DNA of 7,953 nt from JANRKG01 sp033763635 (GCA_033763635.1 JANRKG010000490.1:1-7953), one strand, 5' to 3'; shown: positions 1-7,036, counted from the first letter of the stretch. Numbers and translations are program-made. Notes: a model not told the origin generated them from the letters alone.

Positions 1-1983
1 GCAACAATTCTGGAACAGGGCAATATCAGTATTCATACTGAGAATATCTTTCCAATTATTAAGAAGTGGTTATATTCGGACCACGAGATTTTTCTCCGCG
101 AACTGATTTCTAATGCCGTTGATGCTATCCAGAAGCTCAAGATGGTGTCCCATTCGGGTGAGTTTTCGGGAGACATCGGCAATCCTGAAATCACCATTGC
201 AATTGACAAGGAAAACAAAAAACTTTCGATCTCCGATACAGGTATTGGGATGACCTCTGAGGAGGTCAAAAAGTACATTAATCAGGTTGCCTTTTCCAGC
301 GCCGAAGAATTTGTCTCAAAGTACAAAAATGCAAACGATCAGTCCATCATTGGGCATTTCGGCTTAGGCTTCTACTCCTCATTCATGGTGGCCAGCCGCG
401 TTGAGATCGATACCCTGTCCTATCAAGAAGGGGCACAGGCGGTTCACTGGTCCTGTGATGGTTCTACCGAGTTTATTCTCGAAGATTCTGCCCGCACCGA
501 GCGCGGCACCACCATCACCCTGACCCTCCAGGATGAAGAAGAGGAATACCTGGAACCGGGGCGCATTCGGCAACTGGTTCGCACCTATTGTGATTTCATG
601 CCGTTCCCCATTCGGCTGGAAGGGGAGCAAATTAATCGCCAGAAAGCCCTGTGGAAGGAAGCCCCCAGTACCTTGACCCAGGAAGATTACCTGGAGTTCT
701 ACCGCTATCTGTATCCTTTCCAGGACGATCCCCTGCTCTGGGTCCATATCAATACGGACTATCCCTTCCTGGTTAATGGGATTCTCTACTTCCCCAAACT
801 GCGACCCGATATCGATGTCACCAAGGGACAGATCAAGCTGTTCTGTAATCAGGTCTTTGTGAGTGATAACTGTGAAGAGATCATTCCCAAGTTCCTGTTA
901 CCGTTGCGGGGGGTGATTGACAGCCCAGATATTCCCCTGAACGTTTCCCGCAGTTTCCTGCAAAACGATCGCACCGTTCGCCGCATTGCCGATCACATCG
1001 CGAAAAAGGTGGGCGATCGGCTAAAGGAACTGTATCGAGACAACCGGGCCGACTACATCCGCTCCTGGCAAGATCTGGGGACGTTCGTGAAGTTTGGTTC
1101 GCTGAACGATGACAAGTTCAAGAAGCAGGTCGAAGATATCATTATCTTCCGCAGCACTGCCGATCTCAAACCCAGCAATGCAGACACCCCTGCCATTGAG
1201 GTGCAGTCTGCGGAAGGGGATGCATGGCAAGAGGTTTCCCCATCCACATCTAGCGGAGATGGTCCTTCCTACACCACTTTGAAGGAGTACCTGGAACGCA
1301 ACAAAGACCGTCATGAGAACCGAGTCTTTTACTGTACCGATGAAATCACTCAGGCGACTTACGTAGACCTGCACCGTCGCCAGGGGTTAGAAGTTCTCTT
1401 TATGGACTCCTTCATCGATACCCACTTCGTCACGTTCCTGGAGCGGGAGCATTCCGAAGTCAAGTTTTCACGGGTGGATGCCGAATTGGATGAAGCCCTG
1501 CTGGATAAAGACAAGTCGGAAATTATAGACCCCAAAACCAATCAAACCCGCAGCGAACAGATCAAGGATATTTTCCAAAAAGCGCTGGGTCGGCCTAAGT
1601 TGACCATTCGCACCGAAAATCTGAAATCTGACAATCCCCAGGGAACGCCTCCGGCAATGGTGCTGCTCCCAGAAGCCCTGCGTCGGATGCGGGAATTCAG
1701 TGCTTTGATGCAACAACAAGCAGCAGAATTTCCCGAAGAGCACGTCCTCCTGGTCAATACGGCCCATCCCCTGATCCAACATCTCACAAGCCTGAACCAG
1801 GGCAGCATCCTCCAGGGAGACGGAAGCCAATCCACTTCTGGAGAACTGGTGAACCTGATCTGCCAGCAAGTGTATGATCTGGCGTTGATGTCCCAGAAGG
1901 GCTTTGATGCGGAAGGCATGAAGTCATTTGTGGAGCGATCGAATCAGGTTCTCACCCGTTTAACTGAACAGGCGACTCGTTAG
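1..1983 (+). CDS. htpG: HtpG, cyanobacterial Hsp90 chaperone (5' end just cut)
   Basis: ATP-dependent cytosolic chaperone of the Hsp90 family; it works as a homodimer on client proteins. The frame is open from base 1 to the TAG at 1981-1983 (660 codons). The first visible residues (ATILEQGNISIHTENIF) match the extreme N-terminus of cyanobacterial HtpG, so I infer that only the initiator codon is missing. GHKL ATPase motifs, in window codon numbers: ELISNAVDAIQ (catalytic-type E34, Mg-binding-type N38, adenine-contacting-type D41), DTGIGM at 79-84, and GHFGLGF at 118-124. The middle domain has LNVSRSFLQ, whose Arg (codon 317) corresponds to the conserved phosphate-sensing Arg of Hsp90. The protein ends without an MEEVD tail and lacks the charged eukaryotic linker, as usual for bacteria. 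Family knowledge: cyanobacterial HtpG is stress-induced and has been linked to phycobilisome linker and tetrapyrrole enzymes. An internal ATG at codon 48 is not the start, because the ATPase domain begins before it. Confidence 0.97.
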   Translation, partial: ATILEQGNISIHTENIFPIIKKWLYSDHEIFLRELISNAVDAIQKLKMVSHSGEFSGDIGNPEITIAIDKENKKLSISDTGIGMTSEEVKKYINQVAFSSAEEFVSKYKNANDQSIIGHFGLGFYSSFMVASRVEIDTLSYQEGAQAVHWSCDGSTEFILEDSARTERGTTITLTLQDEEEEYLEPGRIRQLVRTYCDFMPFPIRLEGEQINRQKALWKEAPSTLTQEDYLEFYRYLYPFQDDPLLWVHINTDYPFLVNGILYFPKLRPDIDVTKGQIKLFCNQVFVSDNCEEIIPKFLLPLRGVIDSPDIPLNVSRSFLQNDRTVRRIADHIAKKVGDRLKELYRDNRADYIRSWQDLGTFVKFGSLNDDKFKKQVEDIIIFRSTADLKPSNADTPAIEVQSAEGDAWQEVSPSTSSGDGPSYTTLKEYLERNKDRHENRVFYCTDEITQATYVDLHRRQGLEVLFMDSFIDTHFVTFLEREHSEVKFSRVDAELDEALLDKDKSEIIDPKTNQTRSEQIKDIFQKALGRPKLTIRTENLKSDNPQGTPPAMVLLPEALRRMREFSALMQQQAAEFPEEHVLLVNTAHPLIQHLTSLNQGSILQGDGSQSTSGELVNLICQQVYDLALMSQKGFDAEGMKSFVERSNQVLTRLTEQATR

Positions 1984-2017
1984 ACACCAGCAGACTTGTT
2001 CTATTCAATAACAGTAA

Positions 2018-2073
2018 AAACGGATGAAATGGATGGATGTTTCAGGAAAGCAACCCATCCATTTCATCCGTTT
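2018..2073. terminator. Bidirectional intrinsic terminator between htpG and cysC
   Basis: Perfect 19-bp inverted repeat: left arm 2018-2036, right arm 2055-2073, with an 18-nt loop. It lies 35 bp after the htpG stop and 31 bp beyond the convergent cysC stop. On the plus strand the stem ends in TTT followed by CTTT, a weak U-tract. On the minus strand the stem runs into a TTTTT run (complement of 2016-2020), a better U-tract, so it should serve cysC at least as well as htpG. The loop is longer than usual for an intrinsic terminator. No other terminator is visible for either gene. Confidence 0.8.
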
Positions 2074-2104
2074 CTTTATCCGTTGCCAACCCTAAAAGAA
2101 CCGC

Positions 2105-2650
2105 TTACAGATAACCTACCTTTTCCACCCATGTCACGATTTTGGCAATACTCTCTTCCACCGTCTCCTCAGAGGTGTAGCAGGTAATATCAGGGTTCAG
2201 GGGTTCTTCGTAGGGATCGTCGATTCCGGTAAAACCTTTTAGTTGGCCCGATCGTGCCTTTGCGTACAAGCCTTTCACATCCCTCGATTCACAGACTGTT
2301 AAAGGGGCATTAACGTAGACTTCGATAAAGTTATTCACGGTAGAACGTAGTTCATCGCGAATGCTGCGATAGGGGCTAATCAGAGAAACAATCACAATGA
2401 CCCCATTGCGGCTCAGTAGATTGGCGACGTACCCAACACGACGCACGTTCGTATCCCGGTCTTCTCGGCTAAATCCCAACCCTTTGGACAAATGCTGGCG
2501 AATCACATCCCCATCTAAAAGCTCCACTAAGCGATCGCGCTTTTTCATTTCGTGCTCTAACTGGTGAGCTAGGGTTGTCTTACCTGCTCCACTGAGACCT
2601 GTAAGCCATAGAATACAACCGTGCTGCTTCACCCAAACTTGATCAACCAT
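2105..2650 (-). CDS. cysC: Adenylyl-sulfate (APS) kinase CysC
   Basis: Phosphorylates adenosine 5'-phosphosulfate to PAPS with ATP in the cytosol, the second activation step of sulfate; PAPS feeds PAPS reductase or sulfotransferases. The 181-residue length is normal for a stand-alone CysC. Visible motifs: Walker A P-loop GLSGAGKTT (18-26), DGD (46-48), the FSREDRDTNVRR segment (60-71) that contacts APS, and LISPYR (90-95), whose Ser92 aligns with the Ser phosphorylated in the classical enzyme. The lid and PAPS-signature segment KGLYAKARSGQLKGFTGIDD spans 126-145. The ATG at 2650-2648 is preceded by AGG (complement of 2657-2659) at 6-nt spacing, which supports this start. The gene is monocistronic here: it diverges from rpmB and converges on htpG. 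No sulfate-assimilation neighbour (cysH, sat, transporter) is in the window. It contains the only perfect HIP1 octamer. Confidence 0.97.
   Translation of the reverse strand: MVDQVWVKQHGCILWLTGLSGAGKTTLAHQLEHEMKKRDRLVELLDGDVIRQHLSKGLGFSREDRDTNVRRVGYVANLLSRNGVIVIVSLISPYRSIRDELRSTVNNFIEVYVNAPLTVCESRDVKGLYAKARSGQLKGFTGIDDPYEEPLNPDITCYTSEETVEESIAKIVTWVEKVGYL
2531..2538. repeat. HIP1 octamer GCGATCGC
   Basis: Perfect copy of the highly iterated palindrome that is over-represented in many cyanobacterial genomes, here inside cysC. The CGATCG core recurs about twenty times in the window, for example at 966, 1014, 1936 and 3206, far above the roughly two expected by chance in 8 kb. It serves as a lineage marker rather than a local functional site. 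Confidence 0.85.
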
Positions 2651-2964
2651 GTTCTACCTGATGTTTTTGGAAAACCACTTATCTTCAAAGCTCTGCCCGT
2701 CAGGACAGAAATACTTGATCACAAAATTTATTTAGACCCTATTGAGCCATTCCTATACCCTGCATCCCTCCAATTGTTTGCCAATAGTCTAATCAATGAT
2801 TTACCCGAAGCGGAATCAAGAACAATATCTTTTTAATAGGACGTGAAAATCAAAAATTCCTCAGTCAGGACTTCGATGCGGGGGGTAGTCACAGGTCCAC
2901 AATCGTCATACAATTGAAGACTGTGCCAAAATATAAGTCCTAGAAGAGAAAGTCGGAGCCTTTT
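2651..2964. other. Divergent intergenic region cysC / rpmB
   Basis: This 314-bp spacer carries the promoters of both flanking genes, but I find no convincing sigma-70 pair. On the rpmB side there is a TATAAG at 2932-2937, 27 nt before the start codon, with only a poor -35 (TACAAT, 2909-2914) at 17-bp spacing. On the cysC side the leader contains a 7-bp stem with a 4-nt loop (2692-2709), whose G-U wobble favours the minus-strand RNA; no T-run follows, so it is not a terminator. An open frame crossing from 2621 to 2836 overlaps the cysC start antisense and has no recognisable content. I see no RNA gene. Confidence 0.5.
2932..2937 (+). promoter_or_regulatory. Candidate -10 element of rpmB
   Basis: TATAAG differs from TATAAT by one base and would place a transcription start some 20 nt upstream of the rpmB ATG. 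A TTGAAG at 2914-2919 looks like a -35 but is only 12 bp away, too close. The call rests on the -10 alone. Confidence 0.3.
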
Positions 2965-3201
2965 ATGTCGCGGAAATGTCAATTAACAGGCAAAAAGGCA
3001 AATAATGCCTTTGCCGTCTCCCACTCCCATCGGCGGACGAAGAAACTTCAGCAGGTCAACCTCCAGTGGAAGCGAGTTTGGTGGCCGGAAGGAAACCGCT
3101 TTGTGCGTCTGCGCCTTTCTACAAATGCCATTAAAACTTTGGAGCGGAAAGGTCTTCAAGCAATGGCTAAGGAAGCTGGGCTGAATCTAAACAAGCTTTA
3201 A
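2965..3201 (+). CDS. rpmB: Large-subunit ribosomal protein bL28
   Basis: Structural protein of the 50S subunit. The 78-residue product begins MSRKCQLTGKKANNAFAVSH and continues with SHRRTKKLQQVNLQ, the usual bL28 N-terminal pattern; it is strongly basic and ends in AGLNLNKL. The length fits cyanobacterial L28. The single cysteine near the N-terminus (Cys5), without a CxxC partner, suggests the zinc-free form. The ATG is preceded by GGAG at 2955-2958 with 6-nt spacing, a clear Shine-Dalgarno. No ribosomal neighbour (such as rpmG) is adjacent, which is common for this gene in cyanobacteria. No good terminator follows: the short hairpin at 3201-3213 has no T-run, so read-through into the membrane-protein gene 125 bp downstream is possible. 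Confidence 0.96.
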   Translation: MSRKCQLTGKKANNAFAVSHSHRRTKKLQQVNLQWKRVWWPEGNRFVRLRLSTNAIKTLERKGLQAMAKEAGLNLNKL

Positions 3202-3312
3202 GCGACGATCGCTCTGGCAGTACAACCTGGCTGACTGATCAAACACGGGACTTCCATTGAAAGGTGTCCTATACAGTGTTTATTCCTCGTATCATCAAAC
3301 AGGTCGCCTGGT

Positions 3313-3316
3313 AGGA
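3313..3316 (+). promoter_or_regulatory. Ribosome binding site that favours the ATG at 3326
   Basis: AGGA with 9-nt spacing to the ATG at 3326. The frame is open further upstream to a TTG at 3257, but that alternative has only GGGA at 3247-3250, and its 23 extra residues contain no conserved or membrane-like sequence. I therefore prefer 3326. Confidence 0.5.
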
Positions 3317-3325
3317 TGGCAAACC

Positions 3326-5977
3326 ATGCAGGAGCAGGGAGCAAGAGGAAAACCAGAAGAAACACAGATCTCGATTAGCACTTCGGGAAACTGGCTTCTG
3401 GGAGTTGGGTTACTGCTCCTCTCCATTTTCTTTTGTGCGCCCAGAAGTTACGCCTTAATGGTCCGCTGGCCCTGGGTATTGCTTTGGCAGATTGCCCTGC
3501 TGATCATTGCAAGCTGGACCCTCTTCCGACTCAGGCTGTTCCAGGTTCCCTTTCGATTGCTAGGGCATCCCTTTGATTGGGCAATGGGGTTAACAGGTCT
3601 TTCCCTTCTCCTGTCAACCCTATTTGCATTTCGCCCCATGTCATCCCTCTGGTATTTCATCATGGCAGCAGGGTATGGGGTGGCTTTGTATGCAGTCGTG
3701 AACTTTTTTGGAAGTGGGGAAACGAATTTCCCCACTCCCCCCACTTTATCAAGCCCCCATCACCCGTTTCTGTCTACTATTCGCCAACGTCGCTGGATTT
3801 GCCTACAGGGAATTGGGGTAATTACCTTTCTGACCATCCTGGTCAGTTTGGGGTTTTGGTGGATGTACCGGGGCCAACTTCCCGAACCCGTCAATCCCTA
3901 CCCGTTGGGACAGCATAACTTCGTCGCTGGATATTTAGTCCTGACGCTACCAACCTTGTTTGCCCTTGCCTGGGGAGAGCGGGGCTGGCGGCGATGGATG
4001 TGGGTGCTGATTTCAGCGATCGGACTCTTTAATTTATCAACGACTGGGTCGCGGGGTGGCTTGTTGGGGCTGCTGACCCTGCTCATTGCCTCCGGGTTCG
4101 TGCTGATCCTGCGAGTGCGCCACGTAAAGCAAGGGTGGCGGTGGCTCCTGATGGGAGGGTTGGCGATCGGAGTCAGCCTGATTCCCTTACTAATCAGTCC
4201 CCGCACTCAGCGGTTGTGGAATGCTTTGGCAGCGGGGGAACTGGATGGCACCTCCCTATTTCGCGTTTACACCATTCAAGCGGGGTGGAATCTGTGGAAA
4301 GATTACCCGGTCTTGGGGGTTGGGTTGGGCAACACCATCAAGCTCTATGACATCTATCGTCCGATCGAAGCAGGGACAATGGCTTTTCGGGTTCAGCAGT
4401 TACATTGCACCCCGGTTCACCTACTGGCAGAGTTAGGTCTACTAGGAATGCTGGCCTATGGATGGTGGCTCATTGGTACTGTTCACTTAGGGTGGAAGCT
4501 CGTTCGTTCTCCTTTGCCCCCTGACGATCGCCCCGTTCTTTACGCAGCAGGAGTGGGGCTTCTGGCTTACACTGCGACCAGCCTCACGGATTTTCAATTA
4601 GAAAATATTGGCATTAGTCTGACCCTGGTTTTACTACTGGCCCTACTAATTAGCCTGGGGCAAGATCTTCAACCTCCGCCCCAATTAGAGGTTGCCCGTT
4701 CTCGCCGTTTTTTGAGTCTAGCTGGATTTACCCTACTCGTTGCCGTCTTGAGAATCTGGGTGCCTGTAGATGGAGGCATGATGTTGGCCTGGTCGGGTGG
4801 TCAAGCCCTGAAAGCTGGGGAGGTGTCTACCTTCTATGAAGAATGGGCTTTGGCAAATCGAATTGTTCCGTGGGAACCTTACTACCCCTTCCAAATCGGT
4901 GCTCAACTGGCCCAGACGATCGATGCGTTTCAAGCCTCACCGCTCCTGGGGGAGGCCCTTCCTTCCGACCCCAAACCAAACCCTGTGGCTCAAGCCAGTT
5001 CCGTAAGAATTCTGCGCTCTGCCCAAAGTGAACTAAAGGAAGCGCTGGCCCTTTCCCCCTTTGATGAATTACTGAATCGTTTTTTAGGGGCGCTTTTAGT
5101 TGATGCCGATCCATCCCAATCCATCCTTTATTTGCGGCGGGCCGTTCAACTGACTCCCCGCAAGCCCTATAGCTATGCCCTATTGGGAGTCGCCTATTGG
5201 AAGCAAAACAATCCGGCAATGGCAGTCAATAGTTTTGCACTGGAAGGCTTCATTCATCCCGAATTTCTGACAACAGATGTGTGGCTCCAACCCACCCTAA
5301 GACCTCTCTGGGTCCAAACGATCCGAAAAACGCTGCCCCTTTACGATCGTGCCCTCACCCGTCTCTCCCCAACCGACCCAGCCTACAACCAACTCTATCA
5401 AGACCGGGTTTTGCTAGATTGGTGGTCCCGCCGTGCCACCACAGACGATCCCGCTCGCCCCTCTGAGCCATCCTGGTTTGCCTCCATCGATCACTCCCGA
5501 CTGAACCCGATCGCCCAGGCCGTCTTACTCCTGGATCAGCAAAAGCCCCAGCTTGCCTTGGCGCGATTACAAGCAGTGGCCCCTGAGGAGAAAGCGGCTG
5601 CAACCTTGCTCAAGGCATGGATCGATCCGAAGCAGCACCTCTCAGGATTGCAATCCGCCCCAAATGACTTGTCAAGCATCATGGTAACGGTGGTAAAAAC
5701 GATCCGCGAGATCCGGTCTATCTATGACTGGCTTCTCTCAATTCACACGTCTACCAAGGCCATCACAGAGCAGGTTGGCTTTTTTGCCTACCGAAATACG
5801 AACGGTCCCGATCGCATTGAACTCCCCCGATCGCTGCCCGTCAACGTGTTAGTTCAATCCCTGAAATTGTTCTACCAGATGGGAACCGAACCTACTTTTG
5901 ATCAGACTCTGGTCGAAAGTCAGAAGCAACTTCTCAATCTCGATCGTCCTCACATCAGGAATGGAGAGTGGGGCTAA
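3326..5977 (+). CDS. O-antigen ligase/polymerase-type (Wzy_C) membrane protein with TPR-like C-terminal region
   Basis: Predicted inner-membrane glycan ligase or polymerase, which would join an undecaprenyl-linked sugar chain to an acceptor; acceptor and sugar are unknown. It has 883 residues from the chosen ATG (906 from the TTG at 3257). Residues ~20-480 hold about a dozen hydrophobic helices. The Wzy_C core is visible as LSTTGSRGGLLGLL, with Arg243 in SRG, then the W-x-x-Y-P-V-L-GVGLGN stretch and HCTPVHLLAELG. The latter fits the H-x10-G spacing of the WaaL motif, and His360 is the likely catalytic partner of Arg243. Residues ~490-883 are soluble; ~565-650 show TPR-like helix pairs (SELKEALALSPFDELL, YLRRAVQLTPRKPYSYALLG). 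The family is about 400-480 residues without such an extension. Cyanobacterial IctB-type proteins share the membrane fold, so some databases may label it a bicarbonate transporter, but the Arg/His pair favours glycan chemistry. A loop at ~130-145 is low-complexity and encoded by a hairpin. Confidence 0.82.
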   Translation: MQEQGARGKPEETQISISTSGNWLLGVGLLLLSIFFCAPRSYALMVRWPWVLLWQIALLIIASWTLFRLRLFQVPFRLLGHPFDWAMGLTGLSLLLSTLFAFRPMSSLWYFIMAAGYGVALYAVVNFFGSGETNFPTPPTLSSPHHPFLSTIRQRRWICLQGIGVITFLTILVSLGFWWMYRGQLPEPVNPYPLGQHNFVAGYLVLTLPTLFALAWGERGWRRWMWVLISAIGLFNLSTTGSRGGLLGLLTLLIASGFVLILRVRHVKQGWRWLLMGGLAIGVSLIPLLISPRTQRLWNALAAGELDGTSLFRVYTIQAGWNLWKDYPVLGVGLGNTIKLYDIYRPIEAGTMAFRVQQLHCTPVHLLAELGLLGMLAYGWWLIGTVHLGWKLVRSPLPPDDRPVLYAAGVGLLAYTATSLTDFQLENIGISLTLVLLLALLISLGQDLQPPPQLEVARSRRFLSLAGFTLLVAVLRIWVPVDGGMMLAWSGGQALKAGEVSTFYEEWALANRIVPWEPYYPFQIGAQLAQTIDAFQASPLLGEALPSDPKPNPVAQASSVRILRSAQSELKEALALSPFDELLNRFLGALLVDADPSQSILYLRRAVQLTPRKPYSYALLGVAYWKQNNPAMAVNSFALEGFIHPEFLTTDVWLQPTLRPLWVQTIRKTLPLYDRALTRLSPTDPAYNQLYQDRVLLDWWSRRATTDDPARPSEPSWFASIDHSRLNPIAQAVLLLDQQKPQLALARLQAVAPEEKAAATLLKAWIDPKQHLSGLQSAPNDLSSIMVTVVKTIREIRSIYDWLLSIHTSTKAITEQVGFFAYRNTNGPDRIELPRSLPVNVLVQSLKLFYQMGTEPTFDQTLVESQKQLLNLDRPHIRNGEWG
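3713..3736. repeat. Perfect 10-bp hairpin inside the Wzy_C gene
   Basis: Arms AGTGGGGAAA (3713-3722) and TTTCCCCACT (3727-3736) enclose the loop CGAA; a C-rich run, CCCCCCACT, follows. It encodes a Gly/Pro/Ser/His-rich loop between two membrane helices, where an insertion would be tolerated. It resembles the small palindromic elements scattered in filamentous cyanobacterial genomes, but with one copy in view I cannot prove that it is mobile. Confidence 0.55.
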
Positions 5978-5985
5978 CCTTGCAG

Positions 5986-6582
5986 TTAATGCATCAGCCA
6001 GGTTGTAAACACATACTTCCTACCCTGAGTCACAGGCAAAGATTGGTGAGGGTAGATAAAGTAGGCGGGGAAAACAACAACACTTCCGGCAACAGGCTTT
6101 AGTTTTAGCCCCTGACGATCGAAATAGGTTTCGCCCCCTTCAAAATCATCGTTCAGGTAGCCCACCACACTGATATCCCGCATCGGCACCCCCTGTCTGG
6201 CCTCTTCCATGCGGCTAGAAAGTAACATATTGTCAATATGACGCTTGTAGTATTGCCCTTTTTGATATCTCAGAATTGAGCAGACCTCTGCATGGGGAAA
6301 GGCAATTTTATAGTAGCCATAGAGTAACTCCTGGACAACAGCCACTCGTCCTAATAGTAAATCATTCGCAGATTGGGCCAGGGAACTGGGTTGATCCAGG
6401 TACAGCAAATCATTACTACGAACGGTTTGATCGACCTGTTCAATGCCAACAGAAGCCACATCAAATTGACAGCACTCCGCAACTTGAATCAAGTGCTGGC
6501 AAAGGGCTTGATCCAGCAATTCCTCAACAACAAAAATTTCTGGGCCAACTGCCATCAGTGAATATTTTATTGAAGATTTCAT
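5986..6582 (-). CDS. 2-oxoglutarate/Fe(II)-dependent dioxygenase, prolyl-4-hydroxylase-like
   Basis: Predicted cytosolic oxygenase that couples 2-oxoglutarate decarboxylation to hydroxylation of an unknown substrate. It has 198 residues with one double-stranded beta-helix domain (~95-197). The metal triad is readable as His115-x-Asp117 (YYKRHIDN) and His179 (YPHQS). Arg188, nine residues further (QGRKYVF), fits the 2-oxoglutarate carboxylate-binding basic residue. DISVVGYLNDDFEGGETYF (136-154) and AGSVVVFPAYFIYPH are typical of the P4Hc/PKHD group. No signal peptide or membrane segment is visible. The start at 6582 gives a short Lys/Ser-rich leader; an ATG nine codons later (6555) is possible. 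Neither has a strong Shine-Dalgarno. The gene converges on the Wzy_C gene with 8 bp between stop codons and is transcribed away from hpsA. Related proteins act on proline residues, free amino acids or other small molecules, and nothing here distinguishes these. Confidence 0.88.
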   Translation of the reverse strand: MKSSIKYSLMAVGPEIFVVEELLDQALCQHLIQVAECCQFDVASVGIEQVDQTVRSNDLLYLDQPSSLAQSANDLLLGRVAVVQELLYGYYKIAFPHAEVCSILRYQKGQYYKRHIDNMLLSSRMEEARQGVPMRDISVVGYLNDDFEGGETYFDRQGLKLKPVAGSVVVFPAYFIYPHQSLPVTQGRKYVFTTWLMH

Positions 6583-6968
6583 TTCTTTTTAATTTCCATT
6601 TTTTAATTAAAAGTTCTTTTGATCGACCCTTAAATTCCCCAACAATTCCCTATTTTTAAGGCTGTAAAACTTTACTTGCCATTGATATTTTAATCAACGC
6701 CTGTGGGTATGCTATCCATTGATAGGGACAGGCATCTGTTAAGCATATGTAAAGTTTTCAGGAGGTTTTATCCGTATTTTTCAAGTCCTTTGATATTTTT
6801 TATACCGTACACTGATTACCTTGAATTCTTCTCAATTCCTGCAAACTCCCTTTTCTTTTAGTATTCTCTCAATTTGCGTATGAGGGATTTCAGTAATAAG
6901 AATCGCAACTTTACATGAAACAGTTCAAAACTGAGTTGTGATCCAGATCGATCTCTGAAGGTTCTTAA

Positions 6969-6982
6969 ATTGTTAGAACAAT
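6969..6982. promoter_or_regulatory. 14-bp dyad, candidate operator
   Basis: ATTGTT-AG-AACAAT is a perfect 6-bp inverted repeat with a 2-bp spacer, the shape of a binding site for a dimeric helix-turn-helix regulator. It lies 284 bp upstream of hpsA. It does not fit the cyanobacterial NtcA (GTA-N8-TAC) or LexA patterns. The regulator is unknown. Confidence 0.35.
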
Positions 6983-7036
6983 AAAAGCGATCGGGATGAC
7001 ATGTCCTAAAATTTGAAGCAAAATTGGGCGTAATTT

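Noticed and set aside
1468..1919. Long open frames on the minus strand inside htpG
   Set aside because: They are antisense to a well-conserved chaperone gene, and their Cys/Trp/Arg/Ser-rich composition is typical of shadow frames.
2621..2836. Open frame of 71 codons on the plus strand crossing the cysC start
   Set aside because: It overlaps cysC antisense, has no ribosome site and the predicted protein has no recognisable motif; cysC itself is certain.
2914..2937. TTGAAG and TATAAG as an rpmB promoter pair
   Set aside because: The spacer is only 12 bp, too short for a sigma-70 type promoter; only the -10 is kept as a weak candidate.
3201..3213. Hairpin AGCGA-CGA-TCGCT after rpmB as a terminator
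   Set aside because: The stem is 5 bp and no T-run follows; it is largely explained by a CGATCG core.
3326..4795. Bicarbonate transporter (IctB) identity for the membrane domain
   Set aside because: The fold is shared, but the SRG arginine, the His in the H-x10-G motif and the large soluble tail fit a glycan ligase or polymerase better; kept only as an alternative label.
6709..6861. 50-codon open frame in the hpsA spacer
   Set aside because: No Shine-Dalgarno, Phe-rich composition expected from AT-rich DNA, and no known motif.
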